Source: an uncultured Clostridia bacterium (GTDB lineage Bacteria; Bacillota; Clostridia; Oscillospirales; Oscillospiraceae). From it: a stretch of DNA of 38,111 nucleotides. Where the stretch lies: NCBI GenBank assembly GCA_945948185.1, contig CAMFAL010000009.1, positions 1 through 38,111 of the forward strand. The letters run 5' to 3'. A program made the translations under genes and the position numbers. Below are positions 26,041 through 33,429 of the stretch, piece by piece. The notes beneath the pieces are model-generated. The model did not search any database and had not been told where the DNA came from. It saw only the letters and a list, made by a program, of their open reading frames with translations. Each line of letters opens with the position of its first letter. Position 1 is the first letter of the stretch.

Positions 26041-27123
26041 ATGACGCAGCGGGAGCGGCAGATCCTGAACTGGATCGAGGAGAATCCCCTCATCTCCCAG
26101 CAGGAGTTGGCGGACAAGGCGGGGATCACCCGGTCCTCCGTGGCGGTACACATCTCCAACCTGATGAAAAAGGGCTACATCACGGGCAAGGGCTACATTG
26201 TCCACACCGCGCCCTATGTGACCGTGGTGGGCGGCGTGAATGTGGACATCGGCGGGCAGCCCTCCCACGCTCTGATACCGCAGGATTCCAACCCCGGTAC
26301 CGTGGGGATGAGTCTTGGCGGTGTGGGGCGGAACATCGCTCACAACATGAGCCTGCTGGGACTGGACGTGCGGATGGTGACGGCCTTCGGCGACGATACA
26401 AACGCCCAGAAGATCGCGGCCAGCTGCGGCGAACTGGGCATCGATATCTCCCAGTCCCCCGTTATCCCCGGCGGGCGGACCTCCACATACCTTTTTATCA
26501 ATGATGAAAAGGGCGACATGGTGATGGCTGTCAGCGATATGGATATATACCGCCATCTGACGCCGCGGGTGCTTGCCCAGCGGCAGAAGCTGCTCAGCGG
26601 CAGCCAAGTGGTGGTCATCGACACCAACCTCCCGGCCGAGAGCATCGTGTGGCTGGCGGAGAACTGCCAGGTTCCCATCTTTGCCGATCCGGTGTCCACT
26701 GCCAAGGCGGCAAAGCTGAAACCGGTGCTGGGAAAGCTCCACACGCTGAAACCCAACCGTATTGAAGCGGAGCTGCTGTCCGGTGTGGCCATTACGGATG
26801 AGGAGAGCCTGTACAAGGCTGCTGACGCCCTGCTTGCCACCGGCCTTCACCGGGTATTCATCTCCCTGGGCGGCGACGGTGTGTTTGCCGCCGACCGGGC
26901 GGGAGGACGGCTCCACCTGCCGGTGCTGCCCGCCGATATGGTGAACACCACCGGCTGCGGCGATGCCTTCATGGCGGCCATCACCTGGGCCTATCTCCAG
27001 GGCACGGATCTGGAGGGTACCGCCCGGGCGGGCATTGCCGCCAGCGCCATCGCCATGGAGAGTAATGAGACCATTAATTCCGCTCTCTGCGCTGAGAAAC
27101 TGAAAAAACGAGCCGGACTGTAA
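26041..27123 (+). CDS. psuK: Pseudouridine kinase with N-terminal HTH domain
   Basis: A 360-residue PfkB/ribokinase-family kinase. Residues 1-55 are a winged HTH (LISQQELADKAGITRSSVAVHISNL), followed by the kinase domain: VTVVGGVNVDIGG (about 61-73), the GGVGRNIAHNMSLLG substrate region, and the NTTGCGDAF motif near 301-309 holding the catalytic Asp (the usual form is DTxGAGD). It phosphorylates pseudouridine to pseudouridine 5'-phosphate, the substrate of PsuG encoded two genes downstream; this context supports PsuK over other PfkB kinases. The HTH suggests a regulator-enzyme, and the dyad in its promoter is a candidate autoregulatory site. Confidence 0.85.
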   Translation: MTQRERQILNWIEENPLISQQELADKAGITRSSVAVHISNLMKKGYITGKGYIVHTAPYVTVVGGVNVDIGGQPSHALIPQDSNPGTVGMSLGGVGRNIAHNMSLLGLDVRMVTAFGDDTNAQKIAASCGELGIDISQSPVIPGGRTSTYLFINDEKGDMVMAVSDMDIYRHLTPRVLAQRQKLLSGSQVVVIDTNLPAESIVWLAENCQVPIFADPVSTAKAAKLKPVLGKLHTLKPNRIEAELLSGVAITDEESLYKAADALLATGLHRVFISLGGDGVFAADRAGGRLHLPVLPADMVNTTGCGDAFMAAITWAYLQGTDLEGTARAGIAASAIAMESNETINSALCAEKLKKRAGL

Positions 27124-27163
27124 AATCTGCTGCCGGTGAATCATCATAAAAGAGGTTGCTTTC

Positions 27164-27691
27164 ATGTCATCTATTCCTTTTTGGCTTATCCAGCTTATTG
27201 GCCTGACGGGTTCGGTCATTGCTATCACGGCACTCCAAAGCGGCAGCCGGAAGAAAATCTTGTCCCTCCAGGCACTGTGTTGTGTACTCTGGGTGATCCA
27301 TTACGGCCTGCTGGGGGCCTGGACCGGGGCGCTTATCAACTGCCTGGGGCTGGGCCGGGCCGTGGTCTGCTCCTGCAATGACCGCAAGTGGGCAAAAAGC
27401 CCCCTGTGGCTGGTGTTCTTCCTGGTGTGCTACGCTGTGTCCCCGCTGCTGACTTGGGACGGTGCGTACTGCCTGCTGCTGGGCGGCGCCATGATGCTGA
27501 CCACCGTAGCCCTGTGGGTCCACGATATGCGGCTGACCCGTCTGCTGTTTCTGCTGAACTCGCCCCTGGTGCTGCTGTATAACCTGATCGCCCGGTCTTA
27601 TTCCTGCGCCGCCATCGAGGTGGTGGCCCTGGCGTCTTTCGCCCTGGCTGTCTGGCGCTTTGACATTCACAAACAACCCTGTCATTCTTAA
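27164..27691 (+). CDS. YgjV-like membrane protein in pseudouridine operon
   Basis: A 175-residue membrane protein with five or six helices, of the YgjV type (IQLIGLTGSVIAITALQSGSR start, then QALCCVLWVIHYGLLGAWTGA, and HDMRLTRLLFLLNSPLVLLYN). YgjV proteins have no established function. It lies 40 bases after psuK and 15 before psuG, so all three are one transcript. No other transporter is present, which makes pseudouridine or base uptake a reasonable guess but no more. The predicted ribosome site is weak. Confidence 0.75.
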   Translation: MSSIPFWLIQLIGLTGSVIAITALQSGSRKKILSLQALCCVLWVIHYGLLGAWTGALINCLGLGRAVVCSCNDRKWAKSPLWLVFFLVCYAVSPLLTWDGAYCLLLGGAMMLTTVALWVHDMRLTRLLFLLNSPLVLLYNLIARSYSCAAIEVVALASFALAVWRFDIHKQPCHS

Positions 27692-27706
27692 CGGAGGTAT
27701 CATATT

Positions 27707-28630
27707 ATGAATCGTTATCTGGATATTGCCCCTGAGGTGCAGCAGGCCCTGGCCGAGGGCCGTCCCGTCGTTGCTCTGGAGTCCACCATCATCTCCCATG
27801 GTATGCCCTATCCCCAGAACGTGGAGACCGCGCTGAACGTAGAGAAGATCATCCGTGAAAACGGCGCTGTGCCCGCCACCATCGCCGTCATCAAGGGCCG
27901 CCTGAAGGCGGGCCTTTCCCCAGAGGAGATCGACTACCTGGGCAAGACCGGCACCGCCGTGGCCAAGGCCAGCCGCCGGGACCTGCCTGTGCTGGTGGCC
28001 GAGGGCCGGGACGGCGCCACCACCGTCACCACCACCATGATTATTGCCCGCATGGCGGGCATCTCCGTGTTCGCCACCGGCGGCATCGGCGGCGTCCACC
28101 GGGGCGCCGAGACCACCATGGACATCTCTGCCGACCTGGAGGAGCTGGCCCACACTCCCGTGATGGTGGTCTGCGCCGGCGCCAAGAGCATCCTGGACCT
28201 GGGGCTGACCCTGGAGTACCTGGAGACCCACGGCGTCCCCGTTATCGGCTACGGCACCGAGGAGCTGCCTGCCTTTTATACCCGCAAGTCCGGCTTCAAG
28301 GTGGACTACCGCATTGACACACCCGCCGACCTGGCCAAGGCTTTCTTTGTCAAGCAGGACATGGGTCTGGGCGGCGGTATGCTGGTGACCAACCCCATCC
28401 CCGAGGAGTTCTCCATGGATGCCGACGTCATCAACAAGGCCATCGATGAGGCTGTGGCTGAGGCCAACAAGCTGGGTATCCACGGCAAGGAGACCACACC
28501 CTTCCTGCTGGCCAAGATCAAGGATCTGACCGGCGGCGACTCCCTGGCCTCCAACATCCAGCTTGTGTACAACAATGCCCGGCTGGCGGCAAGGACCGCT
28601 GGCGAGCTGTGCAAGCTTGCCAGGGGCTGA
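27707..28630 (+). CDS. psuG: Pseudouridine-5'-phosphate glycosidase
   Basis: A 307-residue enzyme that splits pseudouridine 5'-phosphate into uracil and ribose 5-phosphate, breaking the C-C glycosidic bond. Family signatures: ALESTIISHGMPYP (about 24-37, with the catalytic Glu), TTVTTTMIIARMAGI, ATGGIGGVHRGAETTMDISADL (124-145), CAGAKSILDLGLTLEYLE with the active-site Lys, and the NIQLVYNNARLAARTA tail. Length is standard. Start follows ACGGAGG. With psuK upstream it gives a complete salvage route for pseudouridine released from RNA. Confidence 0.96.
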   Translation: MNRYLDIAPEVQQALAEGRPVVALESTIISHGMPYPQNVETALNVEKIIRENGAVPATIAVIKGRLKAGLSPEEIDYLGKTGTAVAKASRRDLPVLVAEGRDGATTVTTTMIIARMAGISVFATGGIGGVHRGAETTMDISADLEELAHTPVMVVCAGAKSILDLGLTLEYLETHGVPVIGYGTEELPAFYTRKSGFKVDYRIDTPADLAKAFFVKQDMGLGGGMLVTNPIPEEFSMDADVINKAIDEAVAEANKLGIHGKETTPFLLAKIKDLTGGDSLASNIQLVYNNARLAARTAGELCKLARG

Positions 28631-28646
28631 GAAATTTGATAAAATG

Positions 28647-28686
28647 AACTGGACGGAAAGCGATTTTCGTCCAGTTTGATTTTTGG
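28647..28686 (+). terminator. Terminator of psu operon
   Basis: AACTGGACGGAAA (28647-28659) pairs with TTTTCGTCCAGTT (28664-28676) around a GCGA tetraloop, followed by TGATTTTTG. Confidence 0.88.
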
Positions 28687-28696
28687 GAGGCGGCGG

Positions 28697-29056
28697 ATGA
28701 ACAAGAGTATTTTTGCGCCGGAGGGCACCACAGCAACGCTGTTTGCCGTGGTGGGGAACCCCTGGGTGCTGCTGGGATGTTATCTGCTGGCGATGAATCT
28801 CATTGCCTTTTTCGTATTTGGCCTGGACAAGTGGAAGGCAAAATACAAGCAGACCCATGAAAAGACCCGGCGGGTGCCGGAAAAAACGCTGTTCCTGCTG
28901 GCTGCCCTGGGCGGCAGCGTGGGGGCTTTGCTGGGGATGCGGGTGTGGCACCACAAGACGCTGCACAGGAGCTTCCGCTTCGGCATCCCGGCGATTTTGA
29001 TATTGCAGATTATTATTCCTGCAGGACTGTATCTCTGCTGGAACGTGATCCGGTAA
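28697..29056 (+). CDS. DUF1294 small membrane protein
   Basis: A 119-residue protein. After a helix (VLLGCYLLAMNLIAFFVFGLD) comes the hallmark FGLDKWKAK-KRVPEKTLFLLAALGGSVGALLGMRVWHHKT of DUF1294, then a last helix. The start at 28697 was chosen because GGGAGG (28684-28689) precedes it; the upstream ATG at 28676 overlaps the terminator. No function is established. A ZIP transporter begins 16 bases downstream, so the two form an operon. Confidence 0.85.
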   Translation: MNKSIFAPEGTTATLFAVVGNPWVLLGCYLLAMNLIAFFVFGLDKWKAKYKQTHEKTRRVPEKTLFLLAALGGSVGALLGMRVWHHKTLHRSFRFGIPAILILQIIIPAGLYLCWNVIR

Positions 29057-29072
29057 AAGGAGGGGGAAGAAG

Positions 29073-29861
29073 ATGCTGCAGCGTGAACTGCTTTACGCCG
29101 CCCTGGGAACCGGCTTTACCTGTCTGGCCACAGTGCTGGGCGCTGGCATGGTGTTCTTTTTTAAAAAAGAGATGTCCCACACCATGCAGAAGGTGTTTCT
29201 GGGCTTTGCCGCCGGAGTGATGATCGCCGCGTCGGTGTGGTCCCTGCTGATCCCTGCCATGGAGATGGCGGAGGGCCGGGGCCAGAGCGTGGTGCTGCCG
29301 GTGGGCGGCGGCTTTGTGCTGGGAGGACTGTTCCTTATGGCACTGGACAGGCTTCTGCCCCACCTGCATATTGGCAGCGATGAGGCGGAGGGCCTGCCGG
29401 CCCACTGGAAGCGGACCACCATGATCGTGCTGGCGGTGACGCTCCATAACATTCCGGAGGGCATGGCTGTGGGCCTGAGTTTCTCCGTGGCGGCCCGGGA
29501 GGGCGGCGCCCTGGCGGGAGCCGTGGCTCTGGCTTTGGGTATGGGCTTGCAGAACTTTCCGGAGGGGGCGGCGGTGTCCCTGCCCATGAAGTCCCAGGGC
29601 GTGTCCAGGAGAAAAGCTTTCCTCTGCGGAGCAGCCTCCGGTGTGGTGGAGCCTATCTTTGGCCTGCTGACGGTGCTGGTAGCGGGCAGCGTTACGGGCA
29701 TCATGCCTTGGGTGCTGGCCTTTGCCGCGGGCGCCATGATCTACGTGGTGGTGGAGGAGCTGATCCCGGAGGCCCAGCTGGGAGAGCACTCCCACGCGGG
29801 CACCGCCAGCGTCATGGCGGGGTTCCTGGTGATGATGCTGCTGGATGTGCTTTTAGGTTAA
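29073..29861 (+). CDS. ZIP-family divalent metal transporter
   Basis: A 262-residue protein with about eight helices, GufA/ZupT-like. The transmembrane metal-site motifs are present: HNIPEG (125-130) in helix IV and QNFPEGAA (160-167) in helix V, plus GVVEPIFG and VVVEELIPEA in the last helices. The loop at 96-111 is His/Asp/Glu-containing (HLHIGSDEAEG) as in many ZIPs. It should bring zinc or another divalent metal into the cytoplasm. The metal cannot be told from sequence. RBS AAGGAGGGGG precedes the start. Confidence 0.92.
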   Translation: MLQRELLYAALGTGFTCLATVLGAGMVFFFKKEMSHTMQKVFLGFAAGVMIAASVWSLLIPAMEMAEGRGQSVVLPVGGGFVLGGLFLMALDRLLPHLHIGSDEAEGLPAHWKRTTMIVLAVTLHNIPEGMAVGLSFSVAAREGGALAGAVALALGMGLQNFPEGAAVSLPMKSQGVSRRKAFLCGAASGVVEPIFGLLTVLVAGSVTGIMPWVLAFAAGAMIYVVVEELIPEAQLGEHSHAGTASVMAGFLVMMLLDVLLG

Positions 29862-29870
29862 TTCAAGACT

Positions 29871-29898
29871 GGCCCGGGCTTGCCCCCGGGCCGGTTTT
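29871..29898 (+). terminator. Terminator of DUF1294-ZIP operon
   Basis: GGCCCGGG (29871-29878) and CCCGGGCC (29885-29892) form a GC-rich hairpin followed by GGTTTTCC. Its loop and 3' arm overlap the -35 box of the next promoter. Confidence 0.78.
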
Positions 29899-29908
29899 CC
29901 TGTATAAT
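29880..29908 (+). promoter_or_regulatory. Promoter of cysteine desulfidase-like gene
   Basis: TTGCCC (29880-29885), 17 bp, TATAAT (29903-29908). The -35 lies in the terminator hairpin of the upstream operon, so the two elements are physically fused. Confidence 0.7.
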
Positions 29909-29936
29909 AAGGAAAAATAAAGAGGAGGCGCGCGAA

Positions 29937-31214
29937 ATGGAACGGACGTCCCACTATGAAGATTATGTAAAAATTCTGGAAGAGGAATTGATTCCCGCCA
30001 TGGGCTGCACAGAACCCATCGCTATCGCTCTGGCAGCCGCCAAGGCCCGGGAGGCTCTGGGCGCGGAGCCGGAGCAGTGCCGGGTGGAGGTCAGCGGCAA
30101 CATCATCAAAAACGTGAAGGCTGTGACTGTGCCCAACACCGGCGGCCTGAAGGGCATTGAGGCTGCTGCTGCGGCGGGCATGGCCGCCGGTCGTCCGGAG
30201 CTGGAACTGGAGGTGCTGTCCCGGGTCACTCCGGAGGAGATCGAGGCTATGAAGGCTTTGATGGAGCGCTGCGCCATCCGGGTGGTGCCCGCTCTGGGAG
30301 ACCGGGTGTTTTTCATCAACGTCACGGTGGCGGCCGGAGAGCATACCGCCTGCTGTGAGATCGTGGATTTCCACACCAATATTGTCCGCATCCAGAGGGA
30401 TACGGAGGTGCTGTTCCGGGCGGAGGCCGGCGCCGGAGACGGCGAGGAGCAGACAGACCGCTCGGTTCTGAGCGTGGAGGAGATCGTGGCCTTTGCCGAC
30501 TGCCTGGACACCGCCGACGTTGCGGGCCTGCTGGACCGGCAGGTGGCCTATAACACCGCCATCTCCGAGGCGGGCCTGAAGGGCGGCTGGGGCGCCGAAG
30601 TGGGCCGCACCCTGCGGAGCCTCTACGGCGACGATGTGGCGGTCCGCGCCAAGGCGGCTGCCGCCGCGGGCTCCGATGCCCGCATGAGCGGCTGCGAGAT
30701 GCCGGTGGTGATCGTCTCCGGCAGCGGCAACCAGGGTATGACTACCTCCCTGCCTGTCATCGAGTACGCCCGGGACATGGGGGCCAGCCATGAGGAACTG
30801 CTGCGGGCACTGACGGTGGCCAATCTGGTGACCATCCACCAGAAAACCGGCATCGGACGCCTGTCCGCCTTCTGCGGAGCTGTCAGTGCCGGCTGCGGCG
30901 CGGCGGCTGGTATCGCCTATCTGAAGGGCGGCCGTTATAAGGTCATTGCCCACACCATTGCCAATACCCTGGCCATTTGCTCCGGCATGATCTGTGACGG
31001 AGCTAAACCCTCCTGCGCGGCCAAGATCGCCGCCGCGGTGGACGCAGGCCTCATGGGCTACCACATGTATGTCAACGGAGGCCACCAGTTCGTAAGCGGC
31101 GAAGGCATTATCCAGAAGGGCGTGGAGAACACCATCGACAACGTAGGCCGTCTGGCCCGGCTGGGCATGCGGGGCACCGACCAGGAGATCCTGGACATTA
31201 TGGTGGGACGGTAA
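29937..31214 (+). CDS. L-cysteine desulfidase-like protein (UPF0597 / SDH-alpha family)
   Basis: A 425-residue protein of the UPF0597/CdsB family, related to the alpha chain of bacterial L-serine dehydratase. The iron-sulfur Cys residues are visible: MGCTEPIA (Cys24), FCGAVSAGCG (Cys313, Cys320), and ICSGMICDGAKPSC (Cys348, Cys353, Cys360); conserved SGSGNQGMTT near 260. Family members turn L-cysteine into pyruvate, ammonia and sulfide with a [4Fe-4S] cluster; serine is possible. The start at 29937 is 8 bases after GAGGAGG. The gene is monocistronic with promoter and terminator. Sulfide release would matter to a gut anaerobe. Confidence 0.87.
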   Translation: MERTSHYEDYVKILEEELIPAMGCTEPIAIALAAAKAREALGAEPEQCRVEVSGNIIKNVKAVTVPNTGGLKGIEAAAAAGMAAGRPELELEVLSRVTPEEIEAMKALMERCAIRVVPALGDRVFFINVTVAAGEHTACCEIVDFHTNIVRIQRDTEVLFRAEAGAGDGEEQTDRSVLSVEEIVAFADCLDTADVAGLLDRQVAYNTAISEAGLKGGWGAEVGRTLRSLYGDDVAVRAKAAAAAGSDARMSGCEMPVVIVSGSGNQGMTTSLPVIEYARDMGASHEELLRALTVANLVTIHQKTGIGRLSAFCGAVSAGCGAAAGIAYLKGGRYKVIAHTIANTLAICSGMICDGAKPSCAAKIAAAVDAGLMGYHMYVNGGHQFVSGEGIIQKGVENTIDNVGRLARLGMRGTDQEILDIMVGR

Positions 31215-31231
31215 AAGAAGCGGCAGCAGAC

Positions 31232-31263
31232 GCTCCGGGAGTTCACTCCCGGAGCATCTTTTC
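31232..31263 (+). terminator. Terminator of desulfidase-like gene
   Basis: GCTCCGGGAG (31232-31241), TTCA loop, CTCCCGGAGC (31246-31255), then ATCTTTT. Confidence 0.9.
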
Positions 31264-31346
31264 GAAAAATTTCCGAAAGAGGGCACAAAAAGGTCAGAAG
31301 GGATTTGACGAAATAAACAAAAATGGAAAAATAAAACACAAATAGA

Positions 31347-31375
31347 TTGACAAGGTTACATAGAAATGGTAATAG
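31347..31375 (+). promoter_or_regulatory. Promoter of mgtC pair
   Basis: TTGACA (31347-31352), 17 bp, TAATAG (31370-31375). Transcription would start near 31382, leaving a leader of about 145 bases before the first MgtC gene. Except for this promoter and the leader hairpin, the 313-base gap shows nothing else recognisable. Confidence 0.7.
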
Positions 31376-31451
31376 TATAGATTACATAAAGGATCTTCTG
31401 GCTCGCAAACGTTTGAGCTTTTACGCAGGTTTTAAAGTATGCGGCATGGAA

Positions 31452-31486
31452 AAAGGAAGAAGTGGCGGGACGCCAGTTCTTCCTTT
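31452..31486 (+). promoter_or_regulatory. Leader hairpin before mgtC pair
   Basis: AAAGGAAGAAGTGGCG (31452-31467) pairs with 31471-31486 across a GGA loop, 15 of 16 positions pairing (one G-G clash). It ends in CTTTCGAATTT, a mediocre terminator tail, 40 bases before the start. A smaller CAAACGTTTG palindrome lies upstream around 31407-31416. Leaders of mgtC genes elsewhere sense magnesium or ATP; this one matches no riboswitch I know. Confidence 0.5.
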
Positions 31487-31527
31487 CGAATTTATATCGG
31501 CCTGCTGGAGAAGGGAGGAACGCCTGT

Positions 31528-32250
31528 ATGGAATGTCTGAATTTTCTGCGGGAACTGAATATCTGGTCGGTGATGCTGCGGCTGACGGCGGCCATGGCTT
31601 TCGGCGGCCTGATCGGCCTGGAGCGGGGAAGGAAACGGCGGGCCGCCGGCTTCCGCACCTATATGCTGGTATGCCTTGGCGCGGCACTGACCATGCTGCT
31701 GAGCCAGTATGAGTCCGGGATGCTGGCCGGCGCCTGGGCTGAGACCGCCACGGAGCTGGGTATTCGCACGGACGTGTCCCGTTTCGGCGCCCAGGTCATT
31801 AACGGCATCGGCTTCCTGGGTGCTGGTACCATCATTGTCACAGGCCGCCAGGAGGTGAAGGGCCTGACCACAGCGGCAGGCCTGTGGGCCTCTGCCTGCA
31901 TGGGTCTGGCCATCGGCGCCGGATTCTACGAGTGCGTGGTGCTGGCTTTCCTGCTGATCTTCCTGTCCATCCGGCTGCTGCCCTATCTGGAGAACTTCGT
32001 GGTGGAAAACGCCAGGAACATGAACATCTATGTGGAATTTGAATCCCTGGATGACGTGGGCGAAATCATTGGCCGTATCAAGGCCCAGGATGTTCAGATC
32101 TATGAGGTGGACATCGACCACGGCCGGGAGGAGAAGCTGCGCAATCCCAGCGCGGTGTTCTCCATCCGCCTGAACCACAAGCAGATGCACACCCAGGTGC
32201 TGGCGGCCATCTCCGAACTGGAGACCGTCCGTACCATCGACGAGATCTGA
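31528..32250 (+). CDS. MgtC/SapB-family membrane protein (first copy)
   Basis: A 240-residue protein. The membrane domain (about 15-145) shows the MgtC signature: FGGLIGLERGRKRRAAGFRTYMLVC, then GAQVINGIGFLGAGTII and VKGLTTAAGLWASACMGLAIGAGFY. A cytoplasmic ACT-like domain follows (160-240, MNIYVEFESLDDVGEIIGRI). MgtC proteins help cells cope with low magnesium, acid or membrane stress by inhibiting or tuning other membrane ATPases; they are not magnesium pumps. The start at 31528 follows GGGAGG; a start at 31462 would lie within the leader hairpin. The second copy begins 16 bases after the stop. Confidence 0.93.
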   Translation: MECLNFLRELNIWSVMLRLTAAMAFGGLIGLERGRKRRAAGFRTYMLVCLGAALTMLLSQYESGMLAGAWAETATELGIRTDVSRFGAQVINGIGFLGAGTIIVTGRQEVKGLTTAAGLWASACMGLAIGAGFYECVVLAFLLIFLSIRLLPYLENFVVENARNMNIYVEFESLDDVGEIIGRIKAQDVQIYEVDIDHGREEKLRNPSAVFSIRLNHKQMHTQVLAAISELETVRTIDEI

Positions 32251-32266
32251 GAGAGGAGGAGCGGCC

Positions 32267-32959
32267 ATGTTATCTGTTTTTGACAGCCTGCGGGACGTGA
32301 ATATGGTGTCCATAACGGTTCGGATGGTCCTGGCGGTACTGTGCGGCGGCATCATTGGTATCGAACGGGAGTATAAGCGCCGGCCTGCCGGATTTCGCAC
32401 CCACATTCTGATCTGCCTGGGTGCGGCCATGACCACCCTCACCAGTCAGTTCCTGTATCTGGAGCTGCACTATTACACCGATATGGCCCGTCTGGGTGCC
32501 CAGGTGGTAGCGGGCGTGGGTTTCATCGGCGCTGGCACCATCATCGTGACCCAGCGCCAGCGGGTGAAAGGCCTGACCACAGCGGCGGGCCTGTGGGCCT
32601 CTGCTATCATCGGCCTGGCCATTGGCGGCGGTTTTTATGAGGGGGGCCTCTTTGCCACCTTCCTCATCATCCTGGCGGAGCTGCTGTTCTCCAAGCTGGA
32701 ATACCGGATGCTGGAGAATGCCCCGGAAATCAATCTGTACATGGAGTACACCGACAGAAGATGTCTGGAGCAGGTGCTGAAGCTGTACCGGGAGAAGAAC
32801 GTGAAGGTACTGAACATGGAGATTACCCGGGCCACCGGCAGCGAGCACCAAAACGCCTGTGCCATCTTTTCTCTGCGCCTGAACAAGCGGTGCAAGGTGG
32901 AGCTGCTGCTGGACGCCATTCACCGGGTAGAGGGCGTCGCCGCCGTGGAGGAGTTGTAA
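32267..32959 (+). CDS. MgtC/SapB-family membrane protein (second copy)
   Basis: A 230-residue paralogue of the preceding gene with the same layout: GGIIGIEREYKRRPAGFRTHILICLGAAMT, LGAQVVAGVGFIGAGTIIV, VKGLTTAAGLWASAIIGLAIGGGFYE, then an ACT-like domain (NLYMEYTDRRCLEQVLKLYREKNVKV). The two copies are clearly related but have diverged most in the cytoplasmic domains, fitting an old duplication with separate partners or a heteromeric complex. RBS GAGAGGAGG precedes the start. A terminator-like hairpin lies 60 bases after the stop. Confidence 0.93.
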   Translation: MLSVFDSLRDVNMVSITVRMVLAVLCGGIIGIEREYKRRPAGFRTHILICLGAAMTTLTSQFLYLELHYYTDMARLGAQVVAGVGFIGAGTIIVTQRQRVKGLTTAAGLWASAIIGLAIGGGFYEGGLFATFLIILAELLFSKLEYRMLENAPEINLYMEYTDRRCLEQVLKLYREKNVKVLNMEITRATGSEHQNACAIFSLRLNKRCKVELLLDAIHRVEGVAAVEEL

Positions 32960-33017
32960 TCCCTTCACGGACGTAGGAGACATATTTTGAGACAGTTGTC
33001 TGCTGAGTGTGGAAAAC

Positions 33018-33049
33018 ATGTCGGTCCGGGACATCCGGACCGACATTTG
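33018..33049. terminator. Terminator-like hairpin after mgtC pair
   Basis: ATGTCGGTCCGG (33018-33029) pairs perfectly with CCGGACCGACAT (33035-33046) around GACAT. The tail is only TTTGT, so termination may be partial. Confidence 0.65.
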
Positions 33050-33105
33050 TCCATAACGGGAGAATGAGCGTCGCCCATTGGCGGACGATTTGTCGAAAAA
33101 GACGG

Positions 33106-33134
33106 TTGACAACAGACGCCGGACATGGTAAGGT
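33106..33134 (+). promoter_or_regulatory. Promoter of riboswitch-symporter transcript
   Basis: TTGACA (33106-33111), 17 bp, TAAGGT (33129-33134). The start site would be near 33141, just before the first aptamer. This and the riboswitch account for the 470-base gap after the mgtC pair. Confidence 0.72.
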
Positions 33135-33164
33135 GTTACCACAATTTGATAACGGCAAACGAAG

Positions 33165-33324
33165 TTTCTAGGGGAACGGCGAAAGCCTGCCGAAGGAGTG
33201 AAACTCTCAGGCGCCCGGATTCGGGCGGGGACTAGAAATGGATGTGGCTCTGGAGAAGCCCGGCGACGGGTACCGAAGGTGCAAGGCGGCGCAGCCGCTG
33301 AATCTCTCAGGTAAAAGGACAGAG
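33165..33324 (+). ncRNA. Tandem glycine riboswitch
   Basis: Two glycine aptamers in series. The first (33165-33238) is closed by TTTCTAG/CTAGAAA and holds the conserved GCCGAAGGAG...AACTCTCAGGC core. The second (33248-33324) is closed by CTCTG/CAGAG and holds TACCGAAGGTG...AATCTCTCAGGTAAAAGGACAGAG. A short linker joins them as in other glycine riboswitches. The switch lies directly upstream of an amino-acid symporter and is followed by an intrinsic terminator, so control is at transcription termination. Whether glycine turns the gene on or off cannot be settled by eye. Confidence 0.95.
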
Positions 33325-33328
33325 TAGG

Positions 33329-33372
33329 GAGATGCGGACGGGTCCGTCCGCGAATCTCTGTGCTTTCTTTTT
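33329..33372 (+). terminator. Glycine riboswitch expression platform
   Basis: GAGAT (33329-33333) and GCGGACG (33334-33340) pair with CGTCCGC (33345-33351) and ATCTC (33354-33358), followed by TGTGCTTTCTTTTT. CAGAG (33320-33324), the 3' half of the second aptamer's P1, could instead pair with CTCTG (33356-33360) in the terminator 3' arm. Confidence 0.8.
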
Positions 33373-33429
33373 CGGAGCGGCTGAAGCTTTCAGCTGGTCC
33401 GTTTATTTTTTTCAGGAGGGAAAGCAACC

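Noticed and set aside
27167-28966. A 599-codon leftward frame across ygjV-like and psuG genes
   Set aside because: It spans three real genes and a terminator on the other strand and has no motifs.
31382-31527. M-box or guanidine-II riboswitch before the mgtC pair
   Set aside because: The leader is shorter than an M-box, and the CAAACGTTTG hairpin has an ACGT loop rather than the ACGR needed for guanidine-II; no second matching loop.
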